Origin: Pseudoxanthomonas sp. Root630
GTDB lineage: Bacteria > Pseudomonadota > Gammaproteobacteria > Xanthomonadales > Xanthomonadaceae
Length of the DNA stretch: 64,000 nt
Assembly (NCBI RefSeq): GCF_001427585.1
Contig: NZ_LMGY01000004.1
Coordinates: forward strand, 23,537 to 87,536
Reading direction: 5' to 3'
The position numbers and the translations under genes were made by a program. Each line of letters begins with the position of its first letter. Positions within the stretch are counted from its first letter, which is position 1. Positions 55,770 to 64,000 of this stretch are shown piece after piece. The notes under the pieces were generated by a model. That model was not told the origin of the DNA, made no database searches, and saw only the letters and a program-made list of their open reading frames with translations.

Positions 55770-57225
55770 GGCTGAGCGGATGTGCTAGAGTAAAAGTCGG
55801 ATTTCAGTGTGGGTTCGCCCAAGGTGCTGAGTGACGGACTTTCTCCAGCTGCGAAGCCTGAAGACGCTTGAAATCCTGACCAGCGAGGACAGTTATGTCG
55901 TCAAGGCCGAAGGCGTCAATCAGTGGGTGACCTGCCCGCTGTGCAAGACCGGACGCCTGCATGGTCACGGCTCACAGGAACAGTCGTTTCAGGACACACC
56001 GACGCACGGCAAACCCGTCGTGATCTTCATCCAGCGCCGTCGCTATCGCTGTACAAGCTGCACCAAGACCTTGTTTGAGCCTGTGGCGGACCTTGATGGA
56101 AAACGCCAAGCCACGGCGCGTCTGGTGCGTTATATCCGCGACCAGTCCTTCTCCAAGACCTTTGCGGCCCTTGCCCGGGAAGTAGCCGTGGACGAAAAGA
56201 CGGTCCGCCACGTCTTCGACGATTTCATCGAGGAGGTCGAGGCCAAGACCCAGTTCCGGACGCCGCGGGTGCTGGGTATCGACGAGCTCAAGATCATCGG
56301 CCAGTACCGGGCCATGATCACCAACGTCGAGCGCAAGACCGTGTTCGATATCCGCCCCAGCCGGGCCAAAGCCGAGTTGATGCCCTATTTCCGCGACCTG
56401 CGGGACAAGGACTCGGTCGAGTGGGTGGCGATGGACATGTACCACGTTTATCGGCAGGTGGTGCGCGCCACGCTGCCACAGGCCCGGATCGTGGTCGATC
56501 GATTCCATATCCAGCGCATGGCGAACGACGCGCTGGAGAAGCTGCGCAAGCGCATTCGCAAGGATTTGTCCACCCGGCAGCGCCTCAAACTCAAGGACGA
56601 GCGGTTCCTGCTGCTCAAGCGGCAGCACGACCTGACAGGGAGAGATATGGACCGGATGCGGGAATGGTTCCAACAGTTCCCGCTCCTAAGCGAAGCCCAC
56701 GCGCTCAAGGAAGGATTTCTGTCGATCTGGGATCAGAAGACCCGCCCAGCAGCAGAAGCCGCCTGCGCGAAGTGGCAGGCCAATATTCCGACCGAATTGG
56801 CGGCCACGTTCAAGGACCTGACCACCGCCGTGCACAACTGGCACGACGAAATCTTCGCCTACTTCGAGCAGCCGATTACCAATGCCTATACTGAGTCAGT
56901 CAACCGAGTGGCCAAAGACATGAACCGCATGGGCAGGGGTTACAGCTTCGAGGTGCTTCGGGCGCGCATACTCTACGACAAGAAGGCGCGCAAGGATGGC
57001 TCGGTTATCGAAACCGTGTTGGTCGATGACGACGACCCAATGACCACGGACTTCGTGTTCCAGCGGATGACCACGGCGGCAACGCGCAAGAAGAAGATCA
57101 CGCGCGTGGTCGAGTACGGCCCCTATCTCCCGACGCTGGCGCGGCTACTCGAAGAGGGGTATTTCGAATAGTCCTCAGCCCATTGTGCAAGAGGCGGCGC
57201 TTCAGCCTGAATTTGTGATTCAGCC
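55770..57225 (+). mobile_element. ISL3-family insertion sequence (ends approximate)
   Basis: The element is defined by the transposase at 55831-57171. GGCTGA occurs at 55770 on the plus strand and, on the minus strand, at 57225 and 57207, and could be the start of the terminal repeats, but longer repeats and an 8-base target duplication could not be matched. The end positions are therefore approximate. Confidence 0.4.
55831..57171 (+). CDS. tnpA: ISL3-family transposase
   Basis: A 446-residue transposase starting at GTG 55831. The N-terminal zinc-binding region (CPLCKTGRLHGHG, CTSCTK) and helix-turn-helix (SFSKTFAALAREVAVDEKTV) precede a DDE domain: D in VLGIDELKI, D in VAMDMYHVY and the later VVDRFHIQRMAN, Glu in TNAYTESVNRVAKDM. 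Full length and uninterrupted, so potentially active. Related to the ISPst2 group by overall likeness (inference). It sits between the YkgJ gene and merA. Confidence 0.93.
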   Translation: MTDFLQLRSLKTLEILTSEDSYVVKAEGVNQWVTCPLCKTGRLHGHGSQEQSFQDTPTHGKPVVIFIQRRRYRCTSCTKTLFEPVADLDGKRQATARLVRYIRDQSFSKTFAALAREVAVDEKTVRHVFDDFIEEVEAKTQFRTPRVLGIDELKIIGQYRAMITNVERKTVFDIRPSRAKAELMPYFRDLRDKDSVEWVAMDMYHVYRQVVRATLPQARIVVDRFHIQRMANDALEKLRKRIRKDLSTRQRLKLKDERFLLLKRQHDLTGRDMDRMREWFQQFPLLSEAHALKEGFLSIWDQKTRPAAEAACAKWQANIPTELAATFKDLTTAVHNWHDEIFAYFEQPITNAYTESVNRVAKDMNRMGRGYSFEVLRARILYDKKARKDGSVIETVLVDDDDPMTTDFVFQRMTTAATRKKKITRVVEYGPYLPTLARLLEEGYFE

Positions 57226-57253
57226 GATGAAGCATAGGTAAGAGGCCCAGCCA

Positions 57254-59237
<1,984 letters not shown>

Positions 59238-59249
59238 GGCAATCTCCTT

Positions 59250-59600
59250 TCAGTAGAACAGGGGCATGAGGTAGGGGAACACGAGCGCGATCAGCACCAG
59301 GGCGGTGACGATCCAGAAGATCACCTTGTAGGCCGTCCGCACCTGGGGCACGGCGCATGCGTCGTCCGGCGCGCAGGCGCGAGCCGGCCGGAAGATGCGA
59401 CGCCACGCGAAGAACAGCGCCACGAGCGCCACGCCAATGAAGATCGGCCGGTACGGTTCCAGCGCGGTCAAGTTGCCGATCCAGGCGCCGGAGAAACCCA
59501 GCGTGATCAGCACCAGCGGACCGAGGCAGCAGGTCGAGGCGAGGATGGCGGCGAGGCCACCGGCGGCCAGTGCACCGCGGCCGTTGCTGGGGTCTGCCAT
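59250..59600 (-). CDS. merT: Mercuric ion transporter
   Basis: A 116-residue inner-membrane protein with three helices. First helix contains the Cys pair (ILASTCCLGPLVLI) and the cytoplasmic loop has a second pair (RACAPDDACAV), both needed for Hg(II) transfer in characterised MerT. ATG 59600 has GGAGAT upstream and is the usual start. It is the first structural gene after the mer operator. Confidence 0.95.
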   Translation of the reverse strand: MADPSNGRGALAAGGLAAILASTCCLGPLVLITLGFSGAWIGNLTALEPYRPIFIGVALVALFFAWRRIFRPARACAPDDACAVPQVRTAYKVIFWIVTALVLIALVFPYLMPLFY

Positions 59601-59638
59601 GTGAGGGATCTCCTTCCGAGACGTTGCGTGATGCGCTA

Positions 59639-59669
59639 AGGTTACTTCCGTAGTCAAGTACGGAGTCAA
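59639..59669 (-). promoter_or_regulatory. mer operator/promoter of merTPA
   Basis: On the minus strand: -35 TTGACT (59669-59664), a 19-base spacer with the dyad TCCGTAC...GTACGGA type (ACTCCGTA / TACGGAAGT), and -10 TAACCT (59644-59639). This is the classic MerR-controlled promoter. The divergent merR start is only 6 bases beyond the -35. Confidence 0.92.
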
Positions 59670-59674
59670 GCGCG

Positions 59675-60082
59675 ATGGTGAACGATCCGCAAACACTGAC
59701 CATCGGGGCTTTCGCCAAGACCGCTGGGGTCAACGTGGAGACCATCCGGTTCTATCAGCGCAAGGGGTTATTGCCAGAACCAGGTCGGCCCGTCGGCAGT
59801 ATTCGCCGCTACGGATCGGCGGACGTGGCGCGGGTGCGTTTCGTGAAATCCGCCCAGCGGCTGGGGTTCAACCTGGACGAAGTCGGCCAACTCCTACAGC
59901 TTGAGGACGGCACTCACTGCAGCGAAGCCGCCGAGCTGGCTGCGCTCCAGCTCACCGACGTGCGCACCAAGATGGCGGACCTGACGCGAATCGAAGCGGT
60001 GCTGTCACGGTTGGTCAACGAGTGCCATGCGCAGCGAGGCACTGTGTCGTGCCCGCTGATCGATTCTCTGCACGGGAGCTAG
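59675..60082 (+). CDS. merR: Mercury-responsive regulator MerR
   Basis: A 135-residue MerR protein: helix-turn-helix ([20 protein letters not shown]), dimer helix, and the three Hg ligands visible as HCSEAAEL and [13 protein letters not shown]. Divergent from merTPA. It represses without Hg and activates with Hg by untwisting the 19-base spacer (family knowledge). Confidence 0.96.
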   Translation: MVNDPQTLTIGAFAKTAGVNVETIRFYQRKGLLPEPGRPVGSIRRYGSADVARVRFVKSAQRLGFNLDEVGQLLQLEDGTHCSEAAELAALQLTDVRTKMADLTRIEAVLSRLVNECHAQRGTVSCPLIDSLHGS

Positions 60083-60241
60083 GCGCGTGGCTTAACCCGG
60101 TTTTCCGTTCCACTGCGCCTCAAACCCCAGTTCGAGCCGGGGGCAAGGTGACCTGCCACTGATTGTTTCCTTGCACCGACATGCGCCAGACAAAGCCCAC
60201 ACTGAAGGCTAAAAGCGCGTAAGCCTTGCGATACCAGAAAC

Positions 60242-60469
60242 CTACCGAACGAGAGCTGTCAGACAAGAAGGGCTAGTGCGGTCTTCCCACACTAAAATCC
60301 ACCCCTTTTTTATCGGGCTTCCAGGCAAGGCGGCCAGCCGACTGGCCAAGCTGGCTTCTCTGTCTTGGATTTCCATCGGAATGCCAGTAAGCATTCGATC
60401 GAAATTCGCCTGGGCATTCTTCTTGGCCTGAGCAGGATCGCGCTCTGAGTCATCCGTTTGCTGCGTCAT
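60242..60469 (-). CDS. Small hypothetical protein
   Basis: A 75-residue protein that is not recognised. GAGGAG lies ~5 bases upstream of the ATG (minus strand). The first 45 residues are hydrophilic and helix-like (DDSERDPAQAKKNAQANFDR, EIQDREASLASRLAAL); the end is less regular. It follows the mer genes in opposite direction to merR. The call rests on ribosome site and composition only. Confidence 0.4.
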   Translation of the reverse strand: MTQQTDDSERDPAQAKKNAQANFDRMLTGIPMEIQDREASLASRLAALPGSPIKKGWILVWEDRTSPSCLTALVR

Positions 60470-60797
60470 CGGTGCTCCTCAAGCGTGCCCGGTTCATCCT
60501 CAAAACCTACCAAGCCTGCGCCCATCATGCTCGCGGAACTGAAGGCTATCAGGGCTGGAGCGTCCGGCGCGGGCTAGCCGCAACGTGAGCAAGACACCGA
60601 TCAAGGGCGGAGCCATTCAAACACCAGACTCACCAAGCCGGCCACGCCGCGGTTTTACATAAGCGACGTTATGCGAAGTAAGTTATTGATTATATTAGTT
60701 TAAGTTGGAATTCGCAAGATCCGTAACTGCGCCGTGCGCTGGCTGGCCACAGACGCGATAAGCTAAGCATTCCTTAGTTTTAGTCATTCTTGATGCC
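60470..60797. other. Gene-free stretch with a dif-like site
   Basis: A 328-base gap with no supported gene. It is AT-rich from about 60650 to 60720 and contains the dif-like site at 60652-60679. Possible boundary of the mercury element. Confidence 0.5.
60652..60679 (-). other. dif/pdif-like XerCD site (28 bp)
   Basis: On the minus strand ACTTCGCATAA, then CGTCGC, then TTATGTAAAAC. The arms match the XerC (…CGCATAA) and XerD (TTATGT…) halves of dif and plasmid pdif sites with a 6-base spacer. Alternatives are a cointegrate-resolution site or the end of a Tn3-type element. Confidence 0.5.
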
Positions 60798-61070
60798 ATG
60801 ACGATGCCATCTGAGCGCACCCGCAATGTGCTGCAGGCAGGCGCGTTCCTCAGGCAGCTAGCCGCCAGCCAAGCCGTGCCCAAAGAGGTGCGGCAAGAGG
60901 CATACCGACTGCTGCGGCACTATCCAACGGTCAGCGACATTGAGGCGATTGCTGAGCACGAAGAGCGGCTGCGAGCGCTGACCCAGTCGGCCTTCGTACG
61001 ACCCTACTTGAGCACCGAGATCGAGGCGGACTGGTTCTCCGGATACCCGCTTGGCCCTCATCGCATCTGA
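60798..61070 (+). CDS. BPSL0761-family small protein
   Basis: A 90-residue protein with the pattern of the BPSL0761 family: SERTRNVLQAGAFLRQLA, then VPKEVRQEAYRLLRHYPTVSDIEA. Function unknown. It ends two bases before the SseB-like gene starts, so the two are probably co-transcribed. Confidence 0.75.
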   Translation: MTMPSERTRNVLQAGAFLRQLAASQAVPKEVRQEAYRLLRHYPTVSDIEAIAEHEERLRALTQSAFVRPYLSTEIEADWFSGYPLGPHRI

Positions 61071-61072
61071 CC

Positions 61073-61834
61073 ATGAAGCAACCGAGCAGGCCGCGTGGAA
61101 GAGGGACTACGTCTGCGGAGGCAGCGCTGGAGGCTTCCTTTGAACGGGCCCGCGACAGCGCAGCCGAGGAACGCGCATTCTTCAAGCGACTGATGGATGC
61201 GATCGTGTACGTGCATGCGCCCGTCTCGGACGACGCGCGGACACTGCGGCTAGTCCAGTTCCGCCATCCTGACGGTTTCGACGCGATCCCTTTCTTTACC
61301 TCGCTCGACAAGGCGCAGGCGGCCAGCTCGGCTGCTGTCAGAATTCTGGGAGTTTCAGGCCGTGAGCTGCTAACCGGTACTCGCGGCGCGACGTTGATGC
61401 TCAATCCCAACGACGGCGGCGTTGTCCTGTACCCGGAAGAGGTTGCGACATTGTTGGATACGGGCTTTCTGGCCAGGGTAGAACGGCTGTCGCCGGCTGA
61501 GTTCGCGGTAAGACCTGCCCCGGCGGCACCGGCTTGGCTCGCTCCGGCCATCAGCGCCAGCCTTGAGCACGCCGACTTCGTCTCGTCGGCTTATCTCCTG
61601 GAAACTCACTCGTCAGGAGGCGTCGAACAGCCTCCCGGTCTGTTGATCTGGCTGGTGGTCGACCTGGCTTTCGCCGAGCGGGCCGCTCGTCTGGTGACCA
61701 CCGCCATACAGCCCTTATGCTCAAATTTGGACGTCATCATCGACTTGGCGGTCCACGACGTATCGCAGCCTTTGCCGGCGGGCCTGGATGATCCCCAGAT
61801 CCTGCCCATATTCACGAGAATCAAGTCAACTTGA
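61073..61834 (+). CDS. SseB-domain protein
   Basis: A 253-residue protein. Residues ~35-135 form an SseB N-terminal domain (LRLVQFRHPDGFDAIPFFTS, GATLMLNPNDGGVVLYPEEV), and the C-terminal ~100 residues resemble SseB_C (LLIWLVVDLAFAERAA). SseB-domain proteins are found beside secretion and stress genes; exact function unknown. It pairs with the BPSL0761 gene and precedes a small antitoxin-like gene by 17 bases. Confidence 0.8.
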   Translation: MKQPSRPRGRGTTSAEAALEASFERARDSAAEERAFFKRLMDAIVYVHAPVSDDARTLRLVQFRHPDGFDAIPFFTSLDKAQAASSAAVRILGVSGRELLTGTRGATLMLNPNDGGVVLYPEEVATLLDTGFLARVERLSPAEFAVRPAPAAPAWLAPAISASLEHADFVSSAYLLETHSSGGVEQPPGLLIWLVVDLAFAERAARLVTTAIQPLCSNLDVIIDLAVHDVSQPLPAGLDDPQILPIFTRIKST

Positions 61835-61851
61835 GCGCAGCTCATCGGCCT

Positions 61852-62010
61852 ATGAGCCCTGAAGACAAGCTACTAGCACTCCTTCCGGAATTGACCGAGG
61901 AAGAGAAAGATCGGCGAACGCGCAAGGGTATGGCCGACGTCGACGCTGGACGTACGATCCCGCACGAGGAACTGCTGCAATGGATCAGGCGACGGTCGGA
62001 GCCTTCTTGA
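61852..62010 (+). CDS. 52-residue antitoxin-like protein
   Basis: A short gene (ATG 61852, TGA at 62008). The product is MSPEDKLLALLPELTEEEKD followed by RRTRKGMADVDAGRTIPHEE and LLQWIRRRSEPS. The phrase ADVDAGRTIPHEELLQWI is like the C-terminal end of many toxin-antitoxin antitoxins and CopG/addiction-module regulators. No toxin gene is seen next to it. No strong ribosome site is visible; it may be translationally coupled to the SseB gene. Confidence 0.5.
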   Translation: MSPEDKLLALLPELTEEEKDRRTRKGMADVDAGRTIPHEELLQWIRRRSEPS

Positions 62011-62747
62011 GTGTTTTCGTTGGGTCAGGAGCGTGGAAACTCTTGAATCCAATATTCAAGAAGGGCACGCGTGCCTGAGCAGTACTCCAGGAATGCCTGT
62101 GTCACACGGTTTCTGGTTCGATCAAGCCTAGTTCTGTAATCCACGAACTGCCTGACGTCGAGGGGTGTTTCCTCGTTGAATCATGGTGTTAGAGCCGATT
62201 CGGCTGTTTTTCTCACGAATCCCTGCCGACCCTCATGTAGGCCTACTTAACCCGACCAGAGCAAACCGAGATGCCCATCTGAAACTCTGCGTATGCGCTG
62301 CTGAAACTTGATCCAGTTCGAGGTTTGGGTGCAAACAATTGGTTCGCTAACGCGTATGCCGCGATAGCTGCCGGGCTGTTTTTCCGTTTGGAGAAACAGG
62401 CCAGAAGAGTTGCTGCCTGGTGCGCCTGCTAACCACTGCATTGCCGCAAAATGACCCGAGACATCCTTTTTTCGGATCCGTTGAAGGACAGGGCGCGCCC
62501 AGTAGCCGTAAGACTTGCCAGAATCTACTTTACGCGGCCCCATTTCACCCCTGCCTTCCGCCCGACGGAAATCTCCCCTCACTCACTGTACACCGAGTCG
62601 CGTAGCGGGCTTGCGGCCGTCGCTTGCTGGCCGAGACACGATACCGAGATATCGTGTGCGCCAGAGAGAAGGGAAGTGGCGCTCGTACGAGCACACAAGG
62701 CTAGACCAGATACTTCCTCAAGGAAAAGAGCGCCATTTCGAGCCCTA
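62011..62747. other. Gene-poor stretch
   Basis: A 737-base stretch, AT-richer than most of the window. Open frames at 62247-62582 (minus) and 62515-62907 (plus) have no clear ribosome site or recognisable content and overlap other frames. A small hairpin, TCTTGAAT/ATTCAAGA, lies at 62041-62061 without a T-run. No gene can be supported. Confidence 0.5.
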
Positions 62748-63752
62748 CTACTTCCTACAAGCGACTAGCTTAGACCTGCCATACCAAAGTGCGCGCCGAG
62801 CTTGGTTGTATGCCATGTCGGCTTCACGTGGAAGCATATGCTCAGCTAGAACTGGATCGGCCCCATTCGCGATCGAGTGCTCGACAGCCTCAAGCCGTTT
62901 CAAATAACGCGTTACATCGGGCATGAACTGTGAGAAAGCGGGATCTTTGCAAAGACCATACTGCCGCTCAAAAGCATCAATTTCATGGCGTATGGTCAAA
63001 CTTGCGCTTCCGCTCAAGTCTGGCACTCGTTCTGGACGAATTGGTGCCGCCGCATAGGCGTTACCTTTGGCTTCGCTACCAAGATCCGCAACTCTCTCGT
63101 GAAGAGCCAAGGAGCCTACTGCTTGCGGCGGAGGTCGGGGACGGGCGGGCTGGTCTCGCTTTCCAAGTGGAATTACCAACAAGCCCTTCGGTTGTCCTGG
63201 GCTGCTCGTATCGCGCGCGAATGTGCTTGCACTCCTGGTTCGAATCTTCTTAGCAAGTGACTCGGATGAGGATGATGGATTGGCGCTTGTGCTTCTTGTC
63301 ATAGAGCCCGGCGGCCCCTGCTCGGGCTCAGCATCAAGTTGTAGCCCCTCTATGGGAAGCAACTGACCATCGTTCTGGTAGAGCTTGAGTGGACGCACTG
63401 GCGCCTGCAGCACGTCGATGGACATTGGGACAGCCTTCCCAGGCTCCGCCGTCCTTGTACGCGGGTCAGCTAGCTTGCCATTTTGAGTTCTGGGGCCGGG
63501 GGCATTTGGCAGAGTAGGCAATGAGGCAATCTCAGCCGGAGGTGACCTCGAGAGGAAGAGAAGGCGGGAACGAAACTCCTGACCGCTAGCAGGGGATGTC
63601 GTGGCGATGGGTCGATACAAGACCCACGTAAGCGACATGACAATTAGCACGGAAAGCGCACCAGCCACCAATCGATCGCCGTTGGCGCTGACGCGAGATC
63701 GTACGACGGTGGTGAAGTCACTCTTGCTAGCTACCTGCAAAGCCATGTGCAC
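62748..63752 (-). CDS. Membrane-anchored protein of unknown function
   Basis: A 334-residue protein, not recognised. One membrane segment near the N-terminus (~29-46, LVAGALSVLIVMSLTWVLY) is followed by a long Pro/Ser/Arg-rich, probably disordered periplasmic part, and a compact C-terminal region (~250-334) with YGLCKDPAFSQFMPDVTRYL and ADMAYNQARRALWYG. Such architecture occurs in many xanthomonad hypothetical proteins. Ribosome site is weak; ATGs at 63752 and 63746 are both possible. Confidence 0.6.
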   Translation of the reverse strand: MHMALQVASKSDFTTVVRSRVSANGDRLVAGALSVLIVMSLTWVLYRPIATTSPASGQEFRSRLLFLSRSPPAEIASLPTLPNAPGPRTQNGKLADPRTRTAEPGKAVPMSIDVLQAPVRPLKLYQNDGQLLPIEGLQLDAEPEQGPPGSMTRSTSANPSSSSESLAKKIRTRSASTFARDTSSPGQPKGLLVIPLGKRDQPARPRPPPQAVGSLALHERVADLGSEAKGNAYAAAPIRPERVPDLSGSASLTIRHEIDAFERQYGLCKDPAFSQFMPDVTRYLKRLEAVEHSIANGADPVLAEHMLPREADMAYNQARRALWYGRSKLVACRK

Positions 63753-63933
63753 CGCTGGGGAGGAGCGCCAAATCTACCGCAACTCCCGGTACATCGGTTT
63801 ACATACATACATTTATGCTTAGGTTGACGTATGCGACATATCATTCTCCGTTGACACGCTTCTAACCACCGCAAATTGGTACGCCCCCGATTCCGTAGAC
63901 ACCTGATAGTGTCTTTTGAGGATCGGAGGATCT

Positions 63934-64000
63934 ATGGCGAGCAAGCGATTCACAGACGAGTTCAAGGCCGAGGCGGTCAAGCAGGTCAGCGAGCGTGGTT
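63934..64000 (+). CDS. IS3-family transposase OrfA, 3' end outside window
   Basis: The first 22 codons read MASKRFTDEFKAEAVKQVSE, the N-terminus of IS3-family OrfA helix-turn-helix proteins. CGGAGGA lies just upstream. The sequence TAGACACCTGATAGTGTC before it contains an inverted repeat, but the element end cannot be fixed from this window alone. Confidence 0.85.
   Translation, partial: MASKRFTDEFKAEAVKQVSERG

Noticed and set aside
60281..60315. T-rich stretch as a terminator
   Set aside because: TTTTTTATCGGG follows no convincing stem in the right orientation for merR.
62247..62582. 111-codon open frame on the minus strand
   Set aside because: No ribosome site and no recognisable content; kept only as part of the gene-poor stretch.
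62515..62907. 130-codon open frame on the plus strand
   Set aside because: No ribosome site, low-complexity composition, and it overlaps the 3' end of the better-supported minus-strand gene at 62748.

Overview
The window looks like a chromosomal metal-resistance region from a gammaproteobacterium of the Xanthomonadaceae/Lysobacteraceae (Stenotrophomonas, Pseudoxanthomonas or a close relative). The reasons are high GC, large TonB-dependent receptors, a GntR-type hutC-hutUHG operon, a CopL-like leader protein and xanthomonad-style copAB genes. The genus call is inference; no rRNA or other marker gene is present.

Layout. (1) 1-5966, plus strand: a copper cluster with the 3' part of copB, a mono-haem cytochrome c with a His-rich tail, a DUF411 lipoprotein, a YHS/HMBD Cu-ATPase, an EF-hand protein and a DUF305 protein. 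(2) 5963-10881, minus strand: hutC-hutU-hutH-hutG for histidine degradation, without hutI. (3) 11012-22461, plus strand: a CopL-like protein, a TonB receptor, two PepSY reductase proteins (one fused to an NqrF-like NADH/FAD/2Fe-2S module), an ECF sigma factor and FecR pair, a second TonB receptor with a signalling domain, and a DUF4198 protein. This reads as a metal or metallophore uptake system with surface signalling, starting across a HutC-type operator from hutC. (4) 22566-28988, minus strand: cusCBA-type RND efflux plus a small secreted Cys protein, behind what looks like an FNR/Anr-type class II promoter.

(5) 29293-54561: a second, larger copper island. It holds a probable transmembrane electron-transfer module (Met-rich protein, Met-rich FAD/NAD/2Fe-2S fusion, b-type membrane protein, seven-haem cytochrome c, DUF1622), a CueR-controlled copZ/copA pair with cueR, the periplasmic copA(oxidase)-copB pair, an ABC1 kinase, and a long minus-strand operon. 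That operon joins DUF2933, an ICMT-like protein and a CPH-type Cu-ATPase to a PRPP-synthetase homologue, a beta-CASP nuclease, an AMP/thymidine phosphorylase and a DUF3141 hydrolase. copRS closes the island. Five promoter regions in the island share one architecture (GTAAT-N6-GTCAT, with a -10 39-40 bases after the box start), including the promoter of copR itself, so most of the island is probably one CopRS regulon.

(6) 54638-64000: a patchwork of mobile and degenerate DNA. It contains an MFS remnant, a YkgJ gene that lacks a clear start, an ISL3-family transposase, a merR/merTPA mercury operon with a classic mer operator, a dif-like 28-bp site, a BPSL0761/SseB pair, a 52-codon antitoxin-like gene, an unknown membrane-anchored protein, and the start of an IS3-family element. 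By eye this end is more AT-rich than the rest.

The best candidates for undescribed biology are the copper-box-driven reductase/multihaem module (30014-34584) and the coupling of copper efflux to nucleotide-salvage enzymes in one copper-box operon (42916-51636).
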